NCBI GenBank assembly: GCA_963776465.1 | Contig: CAVZMV010000002.1 | Span: 2,046,001-2,110,000, forward strand | Reading direction: 5' to 3' | DNA length: 64,000 nucleotides | Source of the DNA: DASRHK01 sp963776465 | GTDB lineage: Bacteria; Pseudomonadota; Gammaproteobacteria; Nevskiales; Nevskiaceae | Shown: piece after piece, positions 52,919-62,435 of the stretch | How positions within the stretch are numbered: position 1 is the stretch's first letter | Layout of the letters: every line of letters starts with the position of its first letter | The notes under the pieces: model-generated | What the model was told of the DNA's origin: nothing | Seen by the model: the letters and a program-made list of their open reading frames with translations, nothing else | Databases searched by the model: none | Translations under genes and position numbers: made by a program

Positions 52919-55247
52919 GTGTCTAGATTTATCTCGATTGCCTGTTTTGTGGCGCTCGTCGGCGCCGCCGCTTTCGCGCGCGCGGAGGAGGGCGTTCCGC
53001 CGGAACAACAGCCCCTGCCGACGATCCCAGTGCAGCCGGTGGCGAACACCGAGAAGGAAGCTGCGCCGGTCGAGGATCCGGCCCCGCAGGCGCAGCTGGA
53101 AACCGTGGTGGTGACGGCGACCAAGCGCGCCGCCAATCCGCGGGACCTGCCGAGCAGCGTCACCGCGCTGCGCGGCGAAGAGATGGAGATGCGCGGCTAC
53201 CAGGGTCAGCAGGATTTCCTGAAGCTCGTGCCCGGCGTCACCTTCTACAGCGACAACATCACGCCCAACCGCATCACCATCCGCGGCATCAGCTCCGACA
53301 TCGCCACCAGCAACACCGCGGGCGTCTTGATCGGCGACGTTCCGTTCGAGGATCCGACGCTGCCGCGAGTGACGCTGGATCCCAATCCGTTCGACCTGGA
53401 GCGCATCGAGGTGCTCAAGGGACCGCAGGGGACGCTGTTCGGCGGCTCGGCGCTCAACGGCGCCGTGCGCTACGTGCCGGTCGACCCGAAGGTCGCGCAG
53501 TGGGAGGCCAAGACCTTCCTGTCGATGGAGGCCGTGCACGAAGGCGGCATCGGGCCGATTTATGGCGCCGCGCTCAACATCCCGGTCGGCGAGACGCTGG
53601 CGTTCCGGGCGGTGGGGTTCAACCGAAGCTCGCCGGGCTGGGTCAACGACGAGCAGCGAGACCTGGAAGACGTCAACCGCACGAAGCAGTACGGCGGCCG
53701 CGTCATGGGGCTCTGGCAGCCGGGCGATGCGTGGAAGATCTCCGCGATGGCGGTGAAACAGGACACGCTTGCGGAGGACCAGGCCATCACCGACAACCGG
53801 GAAGGGCGCCTCAGTCGCTCCAACACGCCGCAGGCCAGCCCGATCTCCACCAAGTACGACCTGGAAACGATCGGCATCCAGTACCTCGTTTGACGCATTC
53901 GACGTGCTGTCGCAGACCAGCCGTACGCACAAGGACTTCAGCGGCATCATCGACGCTTCGCGCATTGGCAACGTCACCGCCATGCCGCCACCCAGCGCGA
54001 CGATCACTACCGACAACAGTTCGCAGAGCGTCGCGCAGGAGCTGCGGTTCACTTCGAGCGACAAGAGCTCACCCTGGAGCTGGCTCGGCGGCGCGTTTTA
54101 CCGGCGCGTGCACATGCAGGAGGTCACCGACATCCTGGCGAGCAACCAGCAGCTGCCGATCCCGTCGGCGGTGCTCGAGCTCCTGGCCAGCCTGATTCCG
54201 GGATTCGGTGGCGTCCTCACCGAGGAAGGGCGCATCAACATCGCCCGCGGCCACGCCGATCCCATCAACGTCACCGAGCTCGCGCTCTTCGGCGAAACCT
54301 CTCTTGCGTTCTGGGACTTCGAGGCGACCATCGGCGCGCGCCTCTTCCGCACCAAGTCGCAGAGCCGCGTCGAGTTCGCCGGTGTGGCCGCTTCCGATCC
54401 GCGGAACAGCCCGACGTCGGGCGTCTACCGGGTGAACGAGGGCGAGTTCAGCGAGCAGGGCATCAACCCGAAGCTCGCGCTGAAGTACCGCCTCAACCGG
54501 CATATCAGCGCCTACGCCGCGGCTGCAAAGGGCTTCCGCTTCGGCGGATATCAGGTGCTCGTCGGCACGCTGACCTCCGACGCGCCGGCCACCTACAAGT
54601 CCGACACGATCTGGAGCTACGAGCTCGGCTTGCGCACGCAGTGGCTGCACAACACGCTGATCGCCGACGTCACCGGCTTCCAGATCGACTGGACCGATCC
54701 GCAGCTGCAGCAGGCCGACATGAGCGGCGTCGGCGCGTTCCTCGACAACGTCGGCGGCGCGCGCGGCCGCGGCGTCGAGGGTGCGCTGCGTTATCTCACG
54801 CCGATCACGGGCCTGTCGGTGGCGCTGAATGGGTCCTACGTGAACACCGTCACCACCAAGCCGTTCACCACCAGCAGCGGCTTTGAAGCGCAGCCGGGCA
54901 CGACCTGGCCGCTGGCCGCGAAGTGGCAATCGGCGTCGACGCTGAGCTACTTGCATCCGATCTTCGGCACGAGCTGGGCGGGCGGCGGCTCGCTGGTCTA
55001 CACCACGATCAGCCCGGCGCCGAACACGCTGGCCTACCTCGACAGCGTGTTCGGCTACAAGACGCTGGACGTGATGCTCAACGTCGGCAACGCGCGGATC
55101 GCGAGCCGGCCGGAGCTGTCGCTGACGCTCTCCAACGCCACCGACGAGCGCGGCATCATCAGCGGCGTCAACAACCCGCAGTTCCCGCTGGACCACGTCT
55201 ACATCCGGCCGCGCACGCTGATCGCGCGGCTGGCGTTCACGTTCTAG
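52919..55247 (+). CDS. TonB-dependent outer-membrane receptor (frameshifted)
   Basis: A 775-residue (repaired) TonB receptor of the type seen in steroid and hydrocarbon degraders. Seen: signal peptide (ISIACFVALVGAAAFA), a Pro-rich stretch, a TonB-box-like ETVVVTATKR, the plug (DLPSSVTAL...VPGVTFYS, IRGISSD...ERIEVLKGPQGTLFG), then barrel strands ending IARLAFTF. The frame changes in a CC at 53884-53885; removing one base rejoins GIQY to SFDAFDVLS. GTG at 52919 is the start. The divergent TetR and the following esterase suggest an induced uptake locus. Ligand unknown. Confidence 0.87.
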
Positions 55248-55258
55248 GAAGCCGTTTC

Positions 55259-56161
55259 ATGATCGAAAGTCTGAAGATGCTGAAGCTGAACCTCCTGCGC
55301 TGGCTGATCGTGCCGATGGTGCGGTTCAAGTGGCGGGGACAGCGCGAGAACAACCTGGGCGTCGCCGATCGCCGCATCCCGGTCGACGGCGGCGAGATCG
55401 CGGTGCGTATCTACACGCCGCGCGGCGAGGGGCCGTTCCCGCTGATGGTGTTCTTCCACGGCGGCGGCTTCGTCGGCTGCAACCTCGACACGCACGACTT
55501 CCTGTGCCGTGACCTGTGCGTGGCGTCCAGGCACGTGATCGTGTCGGTCGACTATCGCCTGGCGCCGGAGCATCCGTTCCCGATCCCGGTGATGGATTGC
55601 ATCGCCGCGCTGCAGTGGGCGCATCGCGACGCGGCGAAGCTCAACGCCGATCCGACGCGCCTGACCATCTGCGGCGACAGCGCCGGCGGCAATCTCTCGG
55701 CGGTCGTGGCGATCTACGCGCGCGACAAGCTCCCCGGCATGGTCAAGCGCCAGGTGCTGATCTATCCGGTGACGGACGACGGCACGACCGAGTACGCGTC
55801 GTACAAGGACTACGGCAAGGGCCACGCGCTGACGCTGAAAGACATGAAGAACCTCCTCGCGCTCTACACGCGCGGCAGCGCCGAGTACAAGAAGAACCCA
55901 CGGCACGAGCTGTACGCGCCGCTGCACGTGAAGGACCTGACGCGCCTGCCGCCGGCGTTCGTGCTCACGGCGGAGTACGACCTGCTGCGCGACGAAGGGC
56001 TGGCATACGGCGAGGCGATGAAAAAGGCGGGCAACGACGTGCACCACGTCCGCTACGCCAAGCAGGAGCACGGCTTCGTCGGCCTGCAGCCGTCGCCCGA
56101 GTACCGGCAGGCGGTCGGCGACATCGCCAAGTGGCTTGCCGCGTCCGCCGTAAGGACCTGA
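55259..56161 (+). CDS. Hormone-sensitive-lipase-family esterase
   Basis: A 300-residue alpha/beta hydrolase of the HSL group. Seen: HGGGF (67-71, oxyanion), the nucleophile elbow GDSAGG with Ser141, and late AEYDLLRDEG and KQEHGF for the catalytic Asp and His. The N-terminus has a short hydrophobic run (LLRWLIVPMVRF) that could touch the membrane. It starts 11 bases after the receptor stop with AGGAAG upstream, so the two are co-transcribed. It may hydrolyse an ester brought in by the receptor. Confidence 0.88.
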   Translation: MIESLKMLKLNLLRWLIVPMVRFKWRGQRENNLGVADRRIPVDGGEIAVRIYTPRGEGPFPLMVFFHGGGFVGCNLDTHDFLCRDLCVASRHVIVSVDYRLAPEHPFPIPVMDCIAALQWAHRDAAKLNADPTRLTICGDSAGGNLSAVVAIYARDKLPGMVKRQVLIYPVTDDGTTEYASYKDYGKGHALTLKDMKNLLALYTRGSAEYKKNPRHELYAPLHVKDLTRLPPAFVLTAEYDLLRDEGLAYGEAMKKAGNDVHHVRYAKQEHGFVGLQPSPEYRQAVGDIAKWLAASAVRT

Positions 56162-56185
56162 GCCCCGACCGGGCTACACTCGCGG

Positions 56186-56914
56186 ATGCGCAAAAGCATC
56201 CTTCCCGCTGCAATCTTTCTCGCGCTCGGCTGCGGATCCGCCGAAGCGGTCCAGCTCGAGCGCCTCAAGTCGCAAGGCGAGACCTACGTCGTCGCGCGCG
56301 TCGACGTCGCCAAGGAGCGCATCGAGCTCTTTGACGCGCCGAGCGACGGCAATACCTTCCAGCGCCTCGAGCAGGACCTGGACAAGCGCGGCAAGAAGCT
56401 CGTGTTCGCGATGAACGCCGGCATGTATCAGCAGGACTATTCCGCCGTCGGCCTGCTGGTCATCGACGGCAAGCAGCTGCACAAGCTCAACAACGCCGCC
56501 AACAACCCCAACTTCAATTTCACCACCAGGCCCAACGGCGTCTTCGCCGTCACCAAGCGTGGTGCGCGCGTGGTCGAGACCGGCCAGTACCATCGCATCG
56601 CCAAGGACGCGGTGATGGCGACGCAGTCGGGCCCGGCGCTGGTGCTCGGCGGGGCCGTGCATCCGGGCCTGCGCCCGACCTCGACCTCGCGGCACGTCCG
56701 CAACGGCGTCGGCGTCACCGAGTCCGGCGAGGTGATCTTCGCGATCAGCGAGAGCGGCGTCACGCTCTACGAGTTCGCGGCACTGTTCCGCGACGAGCTG
56801 CACTGTCCGAACGCACTGTATTTCGACGGCTCGGTGTCGAGCCTGCACGCGCCCGCGCTCAGGCGCAGCGACGCGTTCCGCAGGCTGGGGCCCATCGTGG
56901 GCGTCGTCGAGTGA
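56186..56914 (+). CDS. Phosphodiester-glycosidase (DUF2233/NAGPA) protein
   Basis: A 242-residue exported protein of the phosphodiester glycosidase family. Seen: signal peptide (ILPAAIFLALGCGSAEA), FAMNAGMYQQDYSAVGLLVIDGK, TRPNGVFAV, ATQSGPALVLGG, HVRNGVGVTESGEVIFAIS, and YFDGSVSSLHAPAL, the family's conserved set. Known for the family: cleavage of GlcNAc-phosphodiesters; bacterial roles are uncertain. Starts 24 bases after the esterase. No reason to connect it to that gene. Confidence 0.82.
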   Translation: MRKSILPAAIFLALGCGSAEAVQLERLKSQGETYVVARVDVAKERIELFDAPSDGNTFQRLEQDLDKRGKKLVFAMNAGMYQQDYSAVGLLVIDGKQLHKLNNAANNPNFNFTTRPNGVFAVTKRGARVVETGQYHRIAKDAVMATQSGPALVLGGAVHPGLRPTSTSRHVRNGVGVTESGEVIFAISESGVTLYEFAALFRDELHCPNALYFDGSVSSLHAPALRRSDAFRRLGPIVGVVE

Positions 56915-56931
56915 GGGGTAAGATTGCCGGC

Positions 56932-58008
56932 ATGAACACTGCCCGCCTTGCCCTGCTTGCCCTCCTCCTCGCAACGCCTGCCGCGCTCGCGGGCGTGACC
57001 ATCGAGGGCGACGACAACATCCGCTCCGGCGACAACGTCGAGGCCCGCGGCGCGGTCGACGACGACTTGATCCTGGCTGGCGGCGACGTCGACGTCGATG
57101 CCACCGTCCAGCAGGACGTGATCGTGGTCGGCGGCGACGTGCGCGTGGCCGGCATCGTCAAGGAGGACGTGTTCGCTGCCGGTGGCGAAGTGGTCATCGC
57201 CGCCGAGATCGGACGCAAGCTGCGGGTCGCGGGCGGCGACGTGGCGATCGAAAAGACGGCGCACGTCGTCGGCAACGCGCGCGTGGCGGGTGGCGACGTG
57301 AAGATCTCCGGCGCCATCGACGGCGACCTGCACGTGGCCGGCGGCAGCGTCGTCCTGGACGGCGCGGTCGGCGGCGACGTGCACGCGGTTGGCGGCGACC
57401 TGACGCTCGGGCCAAACGCCCGCATCAACGGCCGGCTGACCTACCGCATCAAGGAGGACTTCGAGCAGGATCCCGCCGCCGTCGTCACCGGCGGCATCGA
57501 GCGCGAGCAGTGGAAGGAGCGCCGGTTTCTGCACAGTGAAGGCGCCTGGGTCTGGACGCTGGGCATCGCCGCGACGGCGATCCTGATGCTGCTGCTGGCG
57601 CCGGGCTTCGCCGGACGCGTCACCGATACGATCCACGACCGCTTCGGCTTCAGCATGCTCATCGGCTTTGCGGCGCTGGTCTGCATCCCGTTCCTTGCGG
57701 TCGTCGCGGCCATCACCGTGATCGGCTTGCCGGTCGCGGTGATCGTGCTGTTCGCGTATCCCGTGCTGATGCTGCTGGGCTACGTGTTCGCCGTCATCGC
57801 GCTCGGCGACATCGGCCTGCACCGCTTCCGGCCGCTGAAGGAAACCGACCGCGGCGCGCGCATGCTTGCCGCAGTCGTGGTCATCGGTCTCGCGGCCCTG
57901 CTGTCGCGCGTGCCGGTGATCGGCGCGCTTATCACGCTGGCCGTGCTGACCCTGGGCATCGGCGCGCTGCTGCGCCAGCTCTGGAGCAATCGCTCGGCGG
58001 CGGCCTGA
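56932..58008 (+). CDS. Beta-helical (polymer-forming cytoskeletal-like) membrane protein
   Basis: A 358-residue protein with two parts. Residues 1-26 are a signal (LALLALLLATPAALAG). Residues 30-165 carry about ten imperfect repeats of the form (A/G)GGDV-hydrophobic-x-hydrophobic, a stacked beta-helix like that of bactofilins. From about 200 come four helices (WVWTLGIAATAILMLLLAPGF, GFAALVCIPFLAVVAAITVIGLPVAVIVLFAYPVLMLLGYV, MLAAVVVIGLAALL, ALITLAVLTLGIGALL). The helix would lie in the periplasm. The order is the same as in polymer-forming proteins of unknown role. It starts 17 bases after the previous stop. Confidence 0.8.
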   Translation: MNTARLALLALLLATPAALAGVTIEGDDNIRSGDNVEARGAVDDDLILAGGDVDVDATVQQDVIVVGGDVRVAGIVKEDVFAAGGEVVIAAEIGRKLRVAGGDVAIEKTAHVVGNARVAGGDVKISGAIDGDLHVAGGSVVLDGAVGGDVHAVGGDLTLGPNARINGRLTYRIKEDFEQDPAAVVTGGIEREQWKERRFLHSEGAWVWTLGIAATAILMLLLAPGFAGRVTDTIHDRFGFSMLIGFAALVCIPFLAVVAAITVIGLPVAVIVLFAYPVLMLLGYVFAVIALGDIGLHRFRPLKETDRGARMLAAVVVIGLAALLSRVPVIGALITLAVLTLGIGALLRQLWSNRSAAA

Positions 58009-58021
58009 AGCCGCGGGCGAC

Positions 58022-58564
58022 TCAGCCGCCGGCCTGGTTCATCAGCCGGCGCAGCGTCGAGGCCAGTTGGCGCGCGTCGTAGCTCTCCGCGTTCTTGGGC
58101 ATCGGGTACTTGCCGACGACGATCTCGATCGCGGACGAGTAGGCCTCGTCCGCGTGCGCCGTCGCGATCCCGGTGCCGAAGCTCGAGCCCGGTGTCGAAA
58201 CCACGGTCGAGCTGCAGCTCACCAGACCGCAGCGTTGATAGACCTGGGTCGTGCCCGGAAAGTCGATGCCGCCGCCCACGATGGTGGTGTTGCGCACCTT
58301 CTTGTCGACGTCGTTGTTGGCGATCTCGAACCAGTCGCCGCCGTGCTGCAGTGTCAGCTCCGCCGCGCGCAGCAGCGCGTAGTCCTTGACGGTCTCCGAA
58401 GGCGTCAGCGAATTGCCCGTGAAGGTCACGCGATAGCGGTTGTCGGTGAGCTTGGTTTCGGTGTAGCCCACGGCGCCGCGCTTTTCAGCGGGCTGGTAGG
58501 GGGTCTGGGTGGCGCAGCCGCTCAGGACAGCGAGCGCAACGAACAGCAAAGTCCCACGAAGCAT
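58022..58564 (-). CDS. CC0125/CC1285-family lipoprotein
   Basis: A 180-residue outer-membrane-type lipoprotein. Seen: lipobox LSGC (Cys17), then GYTETKLTDNRYRVTFTGN, ETVKDYALLRAAELTLQHGGDWFEI, the normal core of this family. A Cys pair (RCGLVSC) may form a disulphide. The function is unknown. Convergent with the beta-helical gene after 13 bases; the start is 100 bases from the divergent NUDIX gene. Confidence 0.83.
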   Translation of the reverse strand: MLRGTLLFVALAVLSGCATQTPYQPAEKRGAVGYTETKLTDNRYRVTFTGNSLTPSETVKDYALLRAAELTLQHGGDWFEIANNDVDKKVRNTTIVGGGIDFPGTTQVYQRCGLVSCSSTVVSTPGSSFGTGIATAHADEAYSSAIEIVVGKYPMPKNAESYDARQLASTLRRLMNQAGG

Positions 58565-58664
58565 GGTGGTTCTCGGAAAAAAAGATGGAGAGTCACCCTA
58601 AGCAGTCCACCTGAACCTGCCCTGAACGCGATTTCGGCCGGCCTGCTGCGCTAACCTCGGGCGC

Positions 58665-59120
58665 ATGCCGAAGAAAAGCGCGGGCCTGCTGGTTCATCGC
58701 TTGCGAGCCAATGCCTTGCAAGTGCTGCTGGTGCATCCGGGCGGACCGTTCTGGGCGAAGAAGGACGCCGGCGCCTGGTCGATCCCCAAGGGCGAATACG
58801 TCGACGGCGAGGATCCGCTCGCAGTCGCCAGGCGCGAGCTCAAGGAAGAGACCGGGCTCGAGGTCGACGGGGAGTTCGTGAAGCTTGCGCCCGTGCGTCA
58901 GCCCAGCGGCAAGATCGTGACGGCGTGGGCCCTGCGCGCGGATGTCGATCCGGGCGAATTCAGGAGCAACAGCTTCGCGATGGAATGGCCGCCGAAGTCC
59001 GGCCGCATGCAGGAATTCCCCGAGGTCGATCGCGCGGAATGGTTCGGCATCGACCAGGCGCGGGAGAAGATCCTGAAAGGGCAGTTGCCGCTGCTGGAGC
59101 AACTGCTGACGCTTTTGTAG
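58665..59120 (+). CDS. NUDIX hydrolase
   Basis: A 151-residue NUDIX protein. Seen: a full NUDIX box (Gly43, Glu49, Arg57-Glu-Leu, Glu61-Glu62, Gly64; GEYVDGEDPLAVARRELKEE-GL) after SIPKG, and a family-typical N-terminus SAGLLVHRL...LLVHPGGPFW. It hydrolyses a nucleoside diphosphate linked to another group; the precise substrate is unknown. The TAG stop is inside a palindromic repeat. Confidence 0.9.
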   Translation: MPKKSAGLLVHRLRANALQVLLVHPGGPFWAKKDAGAWSIPKGEYVDGEDPLAVARRELKEETGLEVDGEFVKLAPVRQPSGKIVTAWALRADVDPGEFRSNSFAMEWPPKSGRMQEFPEVDRAEWFGIDQAREKILKGQLPLLEQLLTLL

Positions 59121-59167
59121 GAGCGGCCGTTGGCCGCGACTTGTCGGGGCTAACAGCCCCTCCTACA
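59116..59167. repeat. GTAGGAG...CTCCTAC palindromic repeat, copy 5
   Basis: TGTAGGAG to CTCCTACA with GAGCGGCCGTTGGCCGCGAC as in copy 1. It supplies the stop codon of the NUDIX gene. The next 90 bases to the phospholipase stop hold nothing else recognisable. Confidence 0.9.
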
Positions 59168-59258
59168 ACGACGAGCCCCGACCCAACCATGCCCGTCCAC
59201 TCGGGGCCAACGCCGCACAGGGATGTGCAAGTGTCGCGGGCGCAGGATGCGCAGGCTC

Positions 59259-60539
59259 CTACAGCTGCGCGTGCAGCCGGTACGCGATCCAGTTGAGCGT
59301 GCGGGTCGTCCAGCCGCGCTTGCACCATCGCTCCAGCGTCAGCTCGCGGCAGCGCTTGAGGTCGGCCTCGAACGCGGCCTTGAGCTCGCCGGCGATCTTC
59401 TTGCTCAGCAGCCCGACGCCGACCTCCTCGTTGATTGCCAGCGAGCGGCTGTCGAAGTTGGTGGAGCCGATGTGCGACCAGGCGCCGTCGACGATGACGA
59501 TCTTCTGGTGCAGCAGCGTCGGCTCGAACTCGTAGATGCGCACCCCGGAGCGCAGCATGTCCTCGTAGAGGCAGCAGCCCGCGCGACGCACGAACGGGCT
59601 GTCGGTGTGCTTGCCGGGCACCATCAGGTGGATGGCGACGCCGCGCTTGATGAGCTTGGCGAAAAGATCGAGCACGTCCGGCTCGGGCGCGAAGTAGGGA
59701 TTCTGGATGATGATCTCGCGCCGGGCGCAGGCCATGGCGACGGTGTAGAGCAGCGCGACCTCGGAAACGCCATCGCCGGCAGCGCTGCGGACGACGTGCG
59801 CGTCGACGTCGCCGCGTTCGCCCAGCTCGGGGAAGCAGCCATCGCCCACGGGCACGTATCTCGACTCCCCGATCCAGTTCTCCATGAACACGCCCTGCAG
59901 CGAATGCACGACGGTGCCTTCGAGCCGAACGCCGGTGTCGCGGAAGTGGCTGTGGTCCTCGCCGTCGCCGAGCCATTGGTCGGCGATGCCATGGCCGAAT
60001 GTGTAGCCGACCTTGCCGTCGACGATGAGCAGCTTGCGGTGGGTCCGGTGGTTGATGCGGCCGAGGTTCCACCAGCGCGGCGGCGCGAATAGCCGCAGGT
60101 GCACGCCGGCTTGGCGCATGCGCTCCAGCTGCGCGGCGTCGGCGCCGGATCCGCCGGCGAAGTCGATTATCAGGCGCACGTCCAGGCCCGCACGCGCCTT
60201 GTCGCACAAGAGGTCGACGAAGCGGCGCTCGACCTCGCCCTTGGTCCAGACGAAGGTTTCGAGATGGACGGCGCCGCGCGCGGCGAGGATGTCGGCTTCC
60301 ATCGCGGCGAAGATCGCGCCGTTCTGGAAGATCGTGCCCTTGTTCTTGCAGTGGACGGCCGAGCCGGTGACGCCCGACAGCATCGGCAGGGACTCCTCGA
60401 TCCTGGGTACGGCGTCGAGGTCGATCTCCACCGCTGGCGTGCGTCGCCGGCGCGCGAGCAGGAAATAGACGGCCGCGGCCATCGCGCCGAAGATGCCGCC
60501 CGCCGCGGCGGCGACGAGAAGGGTCACGTGGATGGGCAT
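59259..60539 (-). CDS. Phospholipase-D-family cardiolipin-synthase-like protein
   Basis: A 426-residue membrane protein with an N-terminal helix (VTLLVAAAAGGIFGAMAAAVYFLLA) and two HKD motifs: HRKLLIVDG around 167-175 and HQKIVIVDG around 344-352, each followed by a small-residue stretch (HIGSTNFDSRS in the second). This fits cardiolipin synthase (ClsA/ClsB type) or a related phosphatidyl transferase. It is read from the radical SAM gene into this one with 16 bases of overlap, so they are probably on one transcript. It would join two phosphatidylglycerols; the exact lipid is an inference. Confidence 0.88.
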   Translation of the reverse strand: MPIHVTLLVAAAAGGIFGAMAAAVYFLLARRRRTPAVEIDLDAVPRIEESLPMLSGVTGSAVHCKNKGTIFQNGAIFAAMEADILAARGAVHLETFVWTKGEVERRFVDLLCDKARAGLDVRLIIDFAGGSGADAAQLERMRQAGVHLRLFAPPRWWNLGRINHRTHRKLLIVDGKVGYTFGHGIADQWLGDGEDHSHFRDTGVRLEGTVVHSLQGVFMENWIGESRYVPVGDGCFPELGERGDVDAHVVRSAAGDGVSEVALLYTVAMACARREIIIQNPYFAPEPDVLDLFAKLIKRGVAIHLMVPGKHTDSPFVRRAGCCLYEDMLRSGVRIYEFEPTLLHQKIVIVDGAWSHIGSTNFDSRSLAINEEVGVGLLSKKIAGELKAAFEADLKRCRELTLERWCKRGWTTRTLNWIAYRLHAQL

Positions 60540-62429
60540 AGCGCTCCTGTCACGAAATCCGGCGCGACCTTGGTCCTAGGCACGCGCCCGCTGAACCACT
60601 CGCGCACGTCCTGGTCCAGCCCGATGCCGTGCATGTAGTTGTAAAGCGCCTTGTTGAGCGCGGTGCCCATGGCGTCGTGGTCGACGCCGGTGGGATCGGT
60701 AAAGCCGACGTCATTCTTCGCAAAGCGCGTCGGCGGCAGCGTGTGCAGCGTGACGCCGTATTCCTGGGGATTCTTGCCGACCGGCGAGTGCACCGTGCAG
60801 GTGAAGCGGTGGAAGAATCCCGACTGGATGCAGCCGGCGGCGAAGAGCTGGCGCACGTATTCCAGCGCGTCGACGGTGTCCTGCACCGTCTGCGTCGGGA
60901 ATCCGTACATCAGGTACGCGTGCACCAGGATGCCGGCGTCCGTGAACGCGCGGGTGACGCGCGCCACCTGCGCGACGCAGACGCCCTTCTTCATCAGCTT
61001 GAGAAGTCGATCGGACGCGACCTCCAGGCCGCCCGAGATGGCGATGCAGCCGCTGTCCGCCAGCTGCCGGCACAGCGCCGGCGTGAAGGTCTTCTCGAAG
61101 CGGATGTTGCCCCACCACGAGATCGCCAGCTGGCGCTTGCCGATTTCCGCCGCGAGCGTCTTCAGCGCCTTGGGCGGCGCTGCCTCGTCGACGAAGTGAA
61201 AGCCCGTCTGGCCGGTCTCGGCGACGATCGCCTCGATGCGGTCGGCCAGCACTTCGGCGCCGGCGACGTCGTAGCGCGAGATGTAGTCCAGGCTCACGTC
61301 GCAGAAGCTGCACTTCTTCCAGTAGCAGCCGTAGCGCGACGGTGAGCTTGTTCCAGCGCCCGTCGGACCACAGGCGGTGCATGGGATTGAGCATGTCGAG
61401 CAGCGACAGGTATCGGTCGAGCGGCAGGCCGTCCCACGTCGGCGTGCCGACGTCGGAGAAGGGGATGTCGGGCTCCTGCAGTCGACGTAGTGACCGCGTC
61501 GCGCGTGAACGTGCGCACCAGTTTCTCGACCGGCCTTTCGTCCCTGCAGATGCTCGATCAGCGCCAGCAGCGGCCGTTCGCCCGCGTCGAGCGTGACGTA
61601 GTCGAAGTAGTCGAACACCCGCGGCTCGGTAAGCTCGCGCAGCTCGGTGTTGACGAAGCCGCCGCCGAGCACGGTGACGATCTTCGGGTCGGCCGCCTTG
61701 ATCGCCTGCGCGATGCGAAATGCCGCGTAGACGTTGCCGGGAAATGGCACCGAGAGCAGCACGAGCTGCGGCGAGTGCCGCGCCCGAGCCTCCAGCGTCA
61801 GCGCGCGCAGCGCCTCGTCGATCAGGTTCAGCGGCGCGGCCAGCGCCTCGGCCAGGGGATCGAACGTCGGCTGGCTCTGCGCCAGCGACTCGGCATAGCG
61901 CACGAACTCGAAGCGCGGGTCGATCGCCTCGCGCAGCACGTCGGCACAGGTCGTTCAGGTACAGCGTCGCCAGGTGCCGTGCGCGATCCTGCACGCCCAG
62001 CGCGCCGAAGGCCCAGGCCAGCGGATCGCTCGCCGCTCGTCGGCCATGTAGACGTCGAGCGACTGGAAGCGCGCGCCTTCGGGCAGGAACTGCCTGCCGA
62101 CGATGCGATGGCCGAGGGTGGAGTCGCGCCCCTGCAGGAAGGCGATGGTCGGCGCGAGCGTGGCGCGATAGCGGTCGAACTGCGCGTGGAACGCCTTCAC
62201 CGCCGGCGATCGCTTGCGCTCGCGGCAGCGCCTCGATGCGCTCGCGCAAGGCGAGAAGGCCTTCGGCGGAGAACAGCTTCAGCACCAGCGCCAGCGCCAG
62301 ATCCTCCTGCACCGCGTCGATGCCGCGCGAGCGCAGGAAGCCGGTCAGATACGCAGTGGACGGGTAGGGCGTGTTGAGCTGCGTCATCGGCGGGATGACG
62401 GACAGCACGCGAAAGGGGCGGGGTGCCAT
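60524..62429 (-). pseudogene. B12-binding radical SAM protein, broken by six frame changes
   Basis: A B12-binding radical SAM enzyme in pieces. Seen: N-terminal B12-domain start FRVLSVIPPMTQLNTPYPSTAYLTGFL, middle VTVLGGGFVNTELREL and FDYVTLDAGE, iron-sulphur Cys in GCYWKKCSFCD, then FVDEAAPPKALK and an HxxR-like tail. The frame breaks lie near 62223, 62031, 61948, 61534, 61486 and 61340; five are extra bases and one (62031) a missing base. With these corrected the length is 633 codons plus stop, a normal size. Whether decayed or mis-sequenced is unclear. Substrate unknown; methylation or ring formation is possible. Confidence 0.78.
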
Positions 62430-62435
62430 CCGCCG

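Noticed and set aside
49861..53163. An 1100-codon bottom-strand frame
   Set aside because: Only the part up to 50925 has kinase motifs; the rest is Arg/Ala-rich shadow over the TetR and outer-membrane genes.
53884..53893. A programmed +1 frameshift in the TonB receptor
   Set aside because: The TGA soon after the break looks like a recoding site, but no slippery motif or downstream structure is shared with the other breaks, so a sequencing insertion is simpler.
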